Source: Pseudomonadota bacterium (GTDB lineage: Bacteria > Pseudomonadota > Alphaproteobacteria > Azospirillales > Azospirillaceae). Taken from it: a stretch of 40,617 nucleotides of DNA. Positions 31,983 through 40,461 of this stretch are shown here, piece by piece. Under the pieces are notes generated by a model, which saw only the letters and a program-made list of their open reading frames with translations, did not search any database and was not told where the DNA came from. Numbering within the stretch: position 1 is the first letter of the stretch; every line of letters starts with the position of its first letter. The stretch covers positions 1 to 40,617 of the forward strand of contig JAFAFA010000057.1 in the NCBI GenBank assembly GCA_023423695.1. The letters are read 5' to 3'. A program made the translations under genes and the position numbers.

Positions 31983-32365
31983 CAGGCGGTTTCCTTCGGG
32001 CTTCGCAGGCTGGCCATCACGTCCTTGATGTAAAGGAGGTTGGCCATGAAGGGTTGCAGGTTGCCGGACAGGGTCAGGTCCCCCCGCCGCAGCAGCGCGA
32101 ACAGGTCGTGGAAGCCCGGCGGCGGCAGCGGCTGCCAGAAGCGCTCCAGCGCATCGGCCGGACAGGACAGACCGAAGGTCCAGGACGGCATGACGAACGG
32201 CCCCTTGCGCACCTCGGCAATCCGCCCGCGGTCGATGGAGATCAGATAGGCGTCGGCGCCGATGTCCAGCCGCATCACCGCGGTCAGGAAACGGCCGCGA
32301 TGGACGAGCAGTTCATTGGCGTTCACAAGCTCCGGCAGCGAGAGCACATCCGGCCTGGGCATCAT
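31982..32365 (-). CDS. Small SCP2-like protein
   Basis: Protein of 127 aa. ISIDRGRIAEVRKGPFVMPS and FWQPLPPPGFHDLFALLRRG, LSGNLQPFMANLLYIKDV have the pattern of sterol-carrier-protein-2-like domains often found beside alpha/beta hydrolases and CoA enzymes in catabolic operons. No catalytic residues are evident; it may bind a lipophilic substrate or acyl-CoA. The start ATG 32365 overlaps the CoA-ligase stop by 4 bases (ATGA), and its stop touches the hydrolase start, so it is tightly coupled on both sides. Confidence 0.75.
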   Translation of the reverse strand: MMPRPDVLSLPELVNANELLVHRGRFLTAVMRLDIGADAYLISIDRGRIAEVRKGPFVMPSWTFGLSCPADALERFWQPLPPPGFHDLFALLRRGDLTLSGNLQPFMANLLYIKDVMASLRSPKETA

Positions 32366-34557
32366 CGGTTCCTCCCGGAACGGTTTTCGGTGTCGTCTTC
32401 TTGGGATTGAGCGGGCGCATCCGCCGTTGCGAGTTGGACCAGCGCGTCGACCGCCACCGCCCCCTCCCCGCCGGCCATCACCATCAGCGGGTTGATCTCC
32501 GCCTCCAGCACGGTCACGTCGTCCAGCAGGGCAAGACGGGAGACGGCGACCAGCGCATCGGCGACGGCGCCGAGGTCACCAGCCGTCCGGCCGCGATAGC
32601 CGGCCAGGGCTTGGAGCGCCTTCACCTCGCCGATCATCTCCAGCGCGGTGGCCCGGTCCACCGGAGCCAGCCGCAGGGCACGGTCGCGGTAGATCTCGGT
32701 CAGCACGCCACCGGCGGCCAGCATCACCACCGGCCCGACCTGGGGGTCGCGGCGCAGACCTACCAGCACCTCGCCCACGCCGCGGGTCATCGGCTGGACC
32801 AGGATCCTGCGCACGCCCACCCCCGGCCGCGCGGCTTCGACCCGGTCACGGATCGCCGCCATGGCGGCGGACAGCGCATCGCCGTCGGCGATGTTCAGCA
32901 CCACGCCGCCAACGTCGGTCTTGTGGGCGATGTCCGGGTGCAGGACCTTGGCGACGACCGGGTAGGCGAAGGAAAACTCCGGCACCGGTTCGCCGACCGT
33001 CAGCACCGCGACCGGCGCATGGGGAACGCCGACGCGGGCGAACAGACGGTAGGCCTCGGCCTCGTCGATGGTCCGCCCGGCATCCGATCCGACATCGGGC
33101 GGAACCGGCCGCGGCGGGGTCGCCAGTTCGGGACGGGGAAGCCGGCGGTTGAACGCGGCGGCGATCACGTCGCCGCAGGATTCCGGCGCGCGGAAACAGG
33201 GGATCCTGGCGGCATTCAGGCGCAGCAGCGCTTCCGGCGCCTCCGGCACGATGAAGGCGACCAGCGGCTTGTCATGTTCGTGCGCGCTGTCGATCACCGG
33301 CGCCACCGCCAGATCGGGCTGGAAGCGGGCGGACGAGCCGACGGTCGCCAGGACGAGATCGAATTCCGGCGCGGTCTGCATCACCCCCAGAGCGGCCTTC
33401 ATCACGTCGTAGCGGGTGCCGGCCAGCGTCAGATCGACCAGACGACCTTCTCCGGCCGAGATTCCGACCTCGGCGAGACGGCGCACGGTTTCCGCACTGG
33501 GGGCGGCGACCCGCACCCCGCGGATGGCAAGCTGGTCGATGGCCATGGCCGCGCCGCCGCCGGTGGTGGTAACGACGCCGACTGCGGGCTGCCGCCCGTT
33601 CTTCAGCGACGTCCGGGGCGGCAACCGGTTGAGCAGCGGCATGACCTCCAGCAGCCCGTCGAAGGATTCCACCCGCGCGATCCCGCAATCGCGCAGGAAG
33701 GTGTCGGCGACATCGTCCTCCCCGGCGAGAGCGCCGGTGTGGGAAACCGCCAGTTCTGCCGCCTCCGCCGAACGGCCCAGCTTGTAGGCCGCCACCGGCT
33801 TGCCGCGCTCCGCCGCCGCCAGGGCGAAGCGGCGCAGCGCGTCGGCATTGCGCATCGATTCCAGGAACAGCAGATAGCCGCCGATCTTCGGATCGTCGAG
33901 CGTCGCCTCGCAGATTTCTCCGACTGACAGATCCACCTCGCTGCCAACCGACACCAACCCGGCGAAGCCGATGCCGCGCGTCTTGCCGCGCGACAGCATG
34001 GCGCCGATCAGGCTTCCGCTGTGCGAGGCGACGAACACCCCACCTCCCGGCAGGTCGGGTTCGGCGAAGGCGGCGTTGGCGGTCAGCACCAGCCGCTCAT
34101 GCACATTGATAACACCGATGCTGGACGGACCGAGCACACGCACGCCATAGGACCGCCTGATCTCGGCCAGACGCCGTTCGCGTTCGATGCCGGTGGCGCC
34201 CGCCTCGGAGAAGCCGCCAGCCAGGATGGTCGCGACTGGAATGCCCAGACGCCCGCATTCCTCCAGCGCTGCGATGGCCGCGTCGGTGCCGGTCAGGATG
34301 AAGGCATGGTCCGGCCGCTCCGGCAGGGCCGACAGCGACGCGAAGGCCGGCTCCCCCTGCACGGTGGACCGGGTGGGATTGACGCTGTAGACCTCGCCGC
34401 CATAGCCGGCACGGCGCAGGAAGCGCAGCGGACGGGCGGCTGTCTTCGCGATGTCGTCCGACACCCCGATCAGCGCCACCGAACGCGGCCGCAGCAGGGC
34501 TTCGGCCAGAGCGGAGCCGGTGCAACCCCTGCCCGTGCCCGGGGCGGTACCGCTCAC
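32362..34557 (-). CDS. NDP-forming acyl-CoA synthetase (single-chain ADP-type)
   Basis: CoA ligase of the acetate:CoA ligase (ADP-forming)/Pat-like family (731 aa) that activates a carboxylic acid with ATP and CoA. Order: CoA-binding Rossmann domain (LLRPRSVALIGVSDD, YSVNPTRSTVQGEPAFASLS), ligase-CoA domains (FVASHSGSLIGAML, LAVSHTGALAGEDD), then a C-terminal ATP-grasp domain (FAYPVVAKVLHPDIAHKTDV, LEAEINPLMVM). I start it at GTG 34557, which overlaps the acyl-CoA dehydrogenase stop as GTGA; the open frame further upstream lies inside that gene. The substrate is probably an organic acid brought in by the Liv-type system. Confidence 0.9.
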   Translation of the reverse strand: MSGTAPGTGRGCTGSALAEALLRPRSVALIGVSDDIAKTAARPLRFLRRAGYGGEVYSVNPTRSTVQGEPAFASLSALPERPDHAFILTGTDAAIAALEECGRLGIPVATILAGGFSEAGATGIERERRLAEIRRSYGVRVLGPSSIGVINVHERLVLTANAAFAEPDLPGGGVFVASHSGSLIGAMLSRGKTRGIGFAGLVSVGSEVDLSVGEICEATLDDPKIGGYLLFLESMRNADALRRFALAAAERGKPVAAYKLGRSAEAAELAVSHTGALAGEDDVADTFLRDCGIARVESFDGLLEVMPLLNRLPPRTSLKNGRQPAVGVVTTTGGGAAMAIDQLAIRGVRVAAPSAETVRRLAEVGISAGEGRLVDLTLAGTRYDVMKAALGVMQTAPEFDLVLATVGSSARFQPDLAVAPVIDSAHEHDKPLVAFIVPEAPEALLRLNAARIPCFRAPESCGDVIAAAFNRRLPRPELATPPRPVPPDVGSDAGRTIDEAEAYRLFARVGVPHAPVAVLTVGEPVPEFSFAYPVVAKVLHPDIAHKTDVGGVVLNIADGDALSAAMAAIRDRVEAARPGVGVRRILVQPMTRGVGEVLVGLRRDPQVGPVVMLAAGGVLTEIYRDRALRLAPVDRATALEMIGEVKALQALAGYRGRTAGDLGAVADALVAVSRLALLDDVTVLEAEINPLMVMAGGEGAVAVDALVQLATADAPAQSQEDDTENRSGRNR

Positions 34558-35717
34558 GACCGGCTCTCCCGCGGTGGACGCTGATCGAAGCGACGCTCGA
34601 ACAGCTCCTCGGCGATGCGGTTCTTCAGAATCTCGATGGAGCCGCCGGCGATCATCCAGCCGCGCGTTCGCTTCACGCAATATTCGACCAGGGCTTCCTG
34701 GCTGTAGCCGGTGCCGCCCATGATCTGCAGGGCTTCGTTGGCGACCTCGAAGCCGGCGAGGTTGCAGGCCAGCTTGGCGATCGAGGTTTCATAGGCCGAC
34801 GGCAAGCCGTTGTCGGCATTGGTGGCGGCGCGGTAGAGCAGCAGTTGCGCCCCTTCCAGCTTCAGCGCCATGTCGGCGAACTTCCACTGAAGGCCCTGGA
34901 ACTCGCACAAGGGGCGGCCGAACTGCACCCGCGTCTCCGCATGCTCCTTGGCAAGGTTGAAGGCATGGCGGCCGAGCGCCAGCGCCCGCGAGGCGTTGCC
35001 GATGCGCTCGACGTTGAAGCCGGCAATCTGCTTCTTGAAGCCGCCAGGCCCCAGCAGGACATTCGCCTTGGGAATCCGGCAGTCCTCGAAATAGAGCTGG
35101 CACCATTCCTCGCCGCTCATGAAGGCGGAGGGCTGTCCGACGGTGAAGCCGGGGGTGCCGCGTTCGATCAGGACCGAACCGATGCCGCCGACGCCGGGGG
35201 CGAAGCGGACATAGATCAGGAACAGGTTCGCTTCCGGACTGTGGGTGGAAAAGACCTTCGACCCGTTGATGACGTAGTGGTCGCCATCCTCGCGGGCGCT
35301 GGTCTTCAGATCAGTGACGGCGGACCCGGCATCGGGCTCGCTCATGCCCAGCGCCAGCAGATTGCGCCCGGCGAGCAGGTCGCCCAGCCAGCGCTCCTTC
35401 TGCTCGGCACTGGCATATTCGGCGAAGGTGCGGATCGGGCCAAAATTGCCCGCCTGGACGACGTCGGCGCTCTTGGGGCAGACCAGGGCCAGTTCCTGGA
35501 TGGCGATCACCGCGTCCATCAGCGTCCCGCCGATACCGCCATCCTCCTCGCGGATGGTGATGCCCAGCAGGCCCATCTCAGACAGTTTGGCGGCCACGTC
35601 CCAGGGAAAGGCCGGGGAATGGGCGCGCTTCAGCGCGTCGGGGGCCAGTTCGGCGCGGGCGAAGCGGCGCACGGAGTCGGCGAAGGCGCGCTGTTCCTGG
35701 TTGAGTTGAAAGTCCAT
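34554..35717 (-). CDS. Acyl-CoA dehydrogenase
   Basis: FAD-dependent acyl-CoA dehydrogenase (387 aa, usual length) that makes the alpha-beta double bond. Motifs: FADSVRRFARAELAPDALKR, LALGMSEPDAGSAVTDLKTS (substrate/FAD binding), THSPEANLFLIYVR, and the C-terminal NEALQIMGGTGYSQEALVEY followed by YCVKRTRGWMIAGGS, where one of the acidic residues would be the base. Electrons would go to ETF. I chose ATG 35717 (MDFQLNQEQRAF); an upstream in-frame ATG adds 12 unusual residues. First gene of the minus-strand operon, divergent from the LysR gene 97 bases away. Confidence 0.93.
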   Translation of the reverse strand: MDFQLNQEQRAFADSVRRFARAELAPDALKRAHSPAFPWDVAAKLSEMGLLGITIREEDGGIGGTLMDAVIAIQELALVCPKSADVVQAGNFGPIRTFAEYASAEQKERWLGDLLAGRNLLALGMSEPDAGSAVTDLKTSAREDGDHYVINGSKVFSTHSPEANLFLIYVRFAPGVGGIGSVLIERGTPGFTVGQPSAFMSGEEWCQLYFEDCRIPKANVLLGPGGFKKQIAGFNVERIGNASRALALGRHAFNLAKEHAETRVQFGRPLCEFQGLQWKFADMALKLEGAQLLLYRAATNADNGLPSAYETSIAKLACNLAGFEVANEALQIMGGTGYSQEALVEYCVKRTRGWMIAGGSIEILKNRIAEELFERRFDQRPPRESRS

Positions 35718-35796
35718 GGCTCCGACGAGGCTATCGATTTGCGTTCCAAACAATCAAGCGCATTGACGAACAAGCGGCAAATTCCTAGTTGTTGGG

Positions 35797-35812
35797 CATA
35801 TATAACTATATG
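35797..35812. promoter_or_regulatory. Palindrome CATATA-TAAC-TATATG at the LysR start
   Basis: A perfect inverted repeat with 6-base arms and a 4-base spacer, ending 2 bases before the LysR ATG and about 80 bases upstream of the acyl-CoA dehydrogenase. It lies in an AT-rich island in otherwise GC-rich DNA. It is a good candidate LysR binding site in the divergent promoter, covering the LysR start region. Confidence 0.5.
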
Positions 35813-35814
35813 TA

Positions 35815-36714
35815 ATGGGTCGAGATTTGCGCCAGATTCCCCCGCTCAATCCGCTCCACGCCTTCGAATGCGCCGCCCGGCACGGCAGCTTCACCAAGGC
35901 GGCGGAGGAGTTGAGCGTCACCCAGCCGGCGGTTAGCCGCCAAGTCGCCTTGCTGGAGGATTATCTGGGGGTTCGGCTGTTCCACCGCGAAGCCCGTGGC
36001 CTGACCCTGACCACCGAGGGCAAATGGTACGCGGCACAGATCGCCCCTGCCTTTCGCTGCATCGCGGAAGCGACGGACGAACTGGTGTCCGCCCGTGCCG
36101 TCGCTCCCCTGAAGCTGCAGGTCTATGCGACCTTCATGGCGAAATGGCTGATGCGGCGCCTGCCGCAGCTGCAAACCCACCATCCCGATCTGCGGCTGCG
36201 CACTCGGACCGCGGTGGCGCCGGTCGATTTCGCCCGCGACAATGTCGACGCGGCGATCCAGCTCGGAACTGGCGATTGGCAAGGTATGGAATCGGTTTTC
36301 CTGTTCGCCGATGAAATCCTGCCGGTGTGCAGTCCTGCCCTTCTGGCTGGAGGACCGCCGGTGAGAACCCCCGCCGATCTGCTGCGCTATCCGCTGCTGC
36401 ACTCCCATTATCGGCGGCGGGACTGGCCTGACTGGCTGGAGGCGGCCGGCGTTGCGATGGCAGAAACGCATGAAGCGCTGATGTTCCCCAGTTCGCTGCT
36501 GACCTATCAGGCCGCTCTTGACGGGCTGGGCGTCGCCATGGGGCAACCCGCCATGCTGGAAACCGAACTGCGCAGCGGCAGCCTAGTCTGTCCGTTCGAC
36601 CGGCCGCTGCGCCGCGATCTCGGCTATTACTTCGTGGTGCCGCCCAATCACCAAGACCGCGCCCGCATCGCGAAGGTGCGCAACTGGCTGCTGGAGCAGG
36701 TGGCAACCGGCTGA
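35815..36714 (+). CDS. LysR-family transcriptional regulator, GcvA-like
   Basis: Regulator of 299 aa. The N-terminal winged HTH (LNPLHAFECAARHGSFTKAA, ELSVTQPAVSRQVALLEDYL) is followed by a LysR substrate-binding domain of the GcvA subgroup (LQVYATFMAKWLMRRLPQLQ; FADEILPVCSPALLAGGPPV). It is divergent from the acyl-CoA dehydrogenase operon and probably controls it in response to a pathway metabolite. ATG 35815 begins the homology, but no Shine-Dalgarno sequence precedes it and an AT palindrome occupies its place, so the message may be leaderless or start further upstream. Confidence 0.9.
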   Translation: MGRDLRQIPPLNPLHAFECAARHGSFTKAAEELSVTQPAVSRQVALLEDYLGVRLFHREARGLTLTTEGKWYAAQIAPAFRCIAEATDELVSARAVAPLKLQVYATFMAKWLMRRLPQLQTHHPDLRLRTRTAVAPVDFARDNVDAAIQLGTGDWQGMESVFLFADEILPVCSPALLAGGPPVRTPADLLRYPLLHSHYRRRDWPDWLEAAGVAMAETHEALMFPSSLLTYQAALDGLGVAMGQPAMLETELRSGSLVCPFDRPLRRDLGYYFVVPPNHQDRARIAKVRNWLLEQVATG

Positions 36715-36907
36715 TGTCTGGCGGCATGCCATTACCACAGGTAATGCATCACCAAGTTTATGTCAGTTGCTCCGTCCATCCCACCTTCCGATAGTCGGAG
36801 CCGCTGTCGGCCGCCTCTATTGCTGCCGCACTCCGCCGCCATCATTCTGCCCAACAACGCGCCCGCCCTGTTCCCTCGTAGGCGGCGGGCACCGGAAGGC
36901 CCATCCC

Positions 36908-38112
36908 ATGACCGAAGCATTTCTGTGCGATGCCGTGCGCACGCCGATCGGGCGTTACGCCGGCGCGTTGGCGCCGGTGCGCGTCGACGACCTTGCCGCC
37001 ATACCCTTGCGGGCATTGCTCGACCGCAATCCGTCCCTGGATCCGTCGGCGATCGACGACGTAATCCTGGGCTGCGCCAACCAAGCGGGGGAAGACAACC
37101 GCAACCTCGCACGCATGGCGGTTCTTCTGGCCGGCCTGTCCGAAGCGGTGCCGGGCACCACGGTGAACCGTCTTTGCGGGTCAGGACTCGACGCCATCGC
37201 GCTGGCAGCGCGCGGCGTGCGCGCGGGCGAACAGTCGCTTCTGCTGGCCGGTGGCGCGGAGAGCATGTCGCGCGCGCCGTTCGTGATGGGCAAGGCCGAC
37301 GGCGCCTTCTCCCGCGCGATGCGGATGGAAGACACGACGATGGGCTGGCGCTTCGTCAACCCGCGCCTGAAGGCGTCGCACGGCGTGGACACCATGCCGG
37401 AAACCGCCGAGGCGGTGGCCGAGCGGTACGGCATCGCCCGCGATGACCAGGACGCCTTCGCCCTGCGCTCGCAGCAGCGCGCCGGCGCCGCCCAGCGCAG
37501 CGGGCGTTTCTCCCGCGAGATCGTCGCCGTGCCCGTCGTCGGCCGCAAGGGGGCGATCATCGAAGTGACCGCCGATGAGCATCCGCGGCCGGACACCACG
37601 CTCGATCAGCTCGCGGTACTCAAACCGGTGGTTCGCGCCGGCGGCACGGTGACTGCCGGAACGCATCCGGCATCAACGACGGCGCGGCGGCGCTGATCGT
37701 CGCCGACGAGGCCGCGGCCAGACGCCATGGCCTGACGCCGCGTGCCCGCATCGTCGGCGCTACGGTGGCCGGGGTCGAGCCGCGCGTGATGGGCATGGGG
37801 CCGGTTCCCGCTGTGCGCCGCCTGCTCGACCGCTGCGGTGTGCCGCTCGACCGCATCGACGTGATCGAGCTGAACGAGGCGTTCGCCGCCCAGGGCCTCG
37901 CCTGTCTCCGGGAGCTTCGACTGGCGGACGATGATCCGCGGGTGAACCCAAATGGCGGTGCGATTGCGCTCGGCCATCCCTTGGGAATGTCCGGCGCTCG
38001 ACTGGCCACCTCCGCATTGATCGAACTGGAGTTGCGCGGTGGTCGATACGCCCTGTGCACCATGTGCATCGGCGTCGGCAAGGGCATCGCGCTGCTGCTG
38101 GAACGGGTGTAA
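36908..38112 (+). pseudogene. Acetyl-CoA acyltransferase (thiolase) with one-base frameshift
   Basis: Beta-ketothiolase of PcaF/acetyl-CoA acetyltransferase type that cleaves 3-oxoacyl-CoA. The first part, MTEAFLCDAVRTPIGRYAGA to GGTVTAG, includes the nucleophile Cys90 (VNRLCGSGLDAI). At about 37660 one A is missing (GGAACGCATCC where GGAAACGCATCC gives GNASGIND); the frame then ends in TGA at 37694. The second part continues in another frame with GMGPVPAVRRLL, ELNEAFAAQ, GGAIALGHPLGMSGAR and CTMCIGVGKG. With the base restored it would be 401 aa, normal length, with all catalytic residues. A recent mutation or a sequence error is likely. Confidence 0.9.
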
Positions 38113-38140
38113 GAAGGGCGCATGCCCGGAAAATGGAAAC

Positions 38141-38170
38141 GGCGGCCTCCTGATGGGAGCCGCCCTTTTC
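38141..38170 (+). terminator. Rho-independent terminator after the thiolase gene
   Basis: GGCGGC-C-TCC / GGA-GCCGCC stem with a small loop, followed by CCTTTTCCTT, 28 bases past the thiolase stop. Stem and U-run both fit an intrinsic terminator. Confidence 0.7.
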
Positions 38171-38190
38171 CTTGCGCGGTGGCGCCGCAC

Positions 38191-38550
38191 TCACAGCGCC
38201 TGCTGTAGTTCCGGCACGGCCTTGAACAGGTCGGCGACGAGGCCGTAGACGGCGACCTGGAAGATCGGCGCCTCCTCGTCCTTGTTGATGGCGACGATCA
38301 CCTTGCTGTCCTTCATCCCGGCCAGATGCTGGATGGCACCCGAAATGCCGACGGCGACCGCTTCCAGCAGGTGGAAATTGTCGCCTGACTGCATGCCGCG
38401 TCCGCCGGAGATGACGATGCGGGCCGAGGTCAGTTCCGGACGCTCCGACTTCGACAGCTCGGCCGAGACGAAGCGCGACAGCGCCGGGTCGGTGGCGACG
38501 ACGACGCTCTCCACCGGGGCGTTGTTGGTCGCGGCGGCGGCCTCAAAGGC
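38191..38550 (-). pseudogene. Internally deleted 3' fragment of electron-transfer flavoprotein alpha (etfA)
   Basis: The last 119 codons of the open frame are EtfA-like: NNAPVESVVVATDP, SRFVSAELSKSERPELTSAR, IVISGGRGMQSGDNFHLLEA, then directly VAVGISGAIQHLAGMKDSKV and DEEAPIFQVAVYGLVADLFK. In normal EtfA about 40 residues (LADKLGAAVGASRAAVDAG to VAPELY) lie between HLLE and AVGISG; they are missing here, which removes part of the FAD site. It is fused in frame behind the chemoreceptor signalling domain after IATNAAQAAS. Confidence 0.88.
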
Positions 38551-40461
38551 GCTGGCGGCTTGGGCGGCGTTGGTCGCAATCTCGCCGGTCGCGGTTTCCT
38601 GCTCCTCCACTGCTTCGGCGACGATGCCGGAGATGCGTCCCAGATCCTGGATGACCGTGACGATCTGGGCAATGGCGGCTGCTGCTCCGTCAGTCACCGA
38701 CTGCATGCTCCCGATCTGAGAGCCGATCTCGTCGGTCGCCTTCGCGGTCTGGGCCGCGAGATGCTTCACCTCGCCGGCGACGACGGCGAAGCCCTTGCCA
38801 GCCTCCCCTGCCCGCGCCGCTTCGATGGTGGCATTCAACGCCAGCAGGTTGGTCTGTGCCGCGATGTCATGGATCAGCTGGACCACCGCGCCGATGCGTC
38901 CGGCCGTTTCCACAACCACACGCATGGTCTCGCCGGCTTGCGCCGTCGCTCCAACGGCCGCTAGAGTGACGCGGCCGGATTCATCGATGTATCGGCTGAT
39001 GTTGGCGATGGAGGCGCTCAGCTGGTTGGCTGCCGATGCCACCGTCCCGACGCTGGCGGCGGTCTCGTCGGCCGCCTCGGTCACGATCCGGACGATCCCG
39101 CCGACCTGGCTGTCGAAATCCTGCATCATCCGCTCGAGCTCATGCGCCCGCTCGTCGGGCAGGGCGCGAACCCGATCCTGCTCGGCTTGGAGACCGTCGG
39201 CCCGAACGAGCGCCTCCTTGAACACCTGCATCGCTCCGGCCATCTGGCCGATCTCATCGCTCCGCTCAGGCGCGGGAATCGCCAACTCGCGGTCCCCCTC
39301 GGCAAGGCGCTGCATCGCCGTGCACATCGCCGTCAATGGACGGATGATGCCGCGGGCGAGAAGAATCCCCGCCAAGCTGATGACCAGCAGCAGAGCCGCT
39401 CCCACCCCCATCATCTGATCGCGCATAGCGCGGACGGGAGTTAGGATTTCCTCGACCGAAGCCTCGGCCAGGACCAGCCAGTGCAGTCCCTCGTGGTCCA
39501 TCGGCTGATAGGCGGTCAGCGCGGGCGATGTCCCGCCGAAGCGGGCCGCTTCCATTACGCCGGCCCGATCCGAACTGGACTTGGCGACCGCGACGACGCC
39601 ACCGCCATAGGGCGACAGGACCGTCAGACCGCCGGAAAAGCGCGGCGTGCTGCGCAGATCGCCATCCTCCGCGACCAGAAAGGTGTCTCCGGTCCCCTAT
39701 TCCGTCGCTCACCCGCATGATGCGGTCGAGCCTGGCATACCCAATCCGGAACACAAGCGTGGCCAAATGCTGGTGGCCGCCAGCGGGCGCCCGCAGGACG
39801 ACCGTCGCTGCCAGGAATGCGGAGGCGTCGCCGCCCGCGGCAGGATAGGCCGTGAAATCCGCAAGCATCGGCACCTCGGGACGGACAGCGGCGCCGATCC
39901 CCTCCACCAGCCGTCGCAACGCGCTGTCGGCCATCGGCTTGGCGAAATCCTCGCCCTTGGCGGCGCTATAGAGAATGGTGTTGTCCGGCGCCACCAACAG
40001 CACGTCTACCAGCCCGCGCCGCTGCATCAGGTCGCTCATCCAGCCATGCAGGCGCAGATGTGCCATGTCGTACATGGCATTTGTCAGCCGGCTTCTCCAG
40101 CTTGTAGCGCTCGGCGGCCGGATGAGGGTTGTCGTCGACATAGCGCTTGCGGAGCGAGGCGGTGGCATCGCCACGGTCGGCTTCGATCCGTCATCCGCTG
40201 GTGAGCGCCACGACCGCGTCGCGCATGGATCGGGTGTTGGCGGTCAGCACGACATCGCCTTCCAACCCGTCGATGTAGGAGAGCACGCTCGCGGCGCGGG
40301 CATCGGCCAACGCCACCAGCTTTTCGCCGGCCGCCACGCGCAGGCGGCTCGACGCGGCGGAATAAGCGAACCCGCCGAGCAGGATCGCCACCGCGGCACC
40401 GATCAGCGCTCCGGTAATCTTTGTGGTGCAGCAGCAGATGCACGCCCTTAACTCCAGCCAT
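38191..40461 (-). pseudogene. Decayed chemoreceptor gene joined to an etfA 3' fragment
   Basis: Read from 40461 down, pieces of one methyl-accepting chemotaxis protein appear in different frames. ITGALIGAAVAILLGGFAYS (TM1) and VLSYIDGLEGDVVLTANTRS come first, then TGA at about 40197, then KRYVDDNPHPAAERYKLEKP. A frameshift near 40080 leads to YDMAHLRLHGWMSDLMQRRG (sensor), and another near 39695 to GDTFLVAEDGDLRSTPRFSG. From 39555 the frame is open: TM2, HAMP, and the signalling tip QTNLLALNATIEAARAGEAG. At about 38550 the chemoreceptor sequence changes in frame to EtfA. No proper start fits the TM1 frame. The TM1 frame is thus interrupted at least three times before the tip, and the product cannot be a working receptor. 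Confidence 0.85.

Noticed and set aside
40084..40461. A separate small protein starting at the ATG that overlaps the livM-like stop.
   Set aside because: Only its first codons are plausible; the chemoreceptor transmembrane sequence appears in another frame over the same bases.
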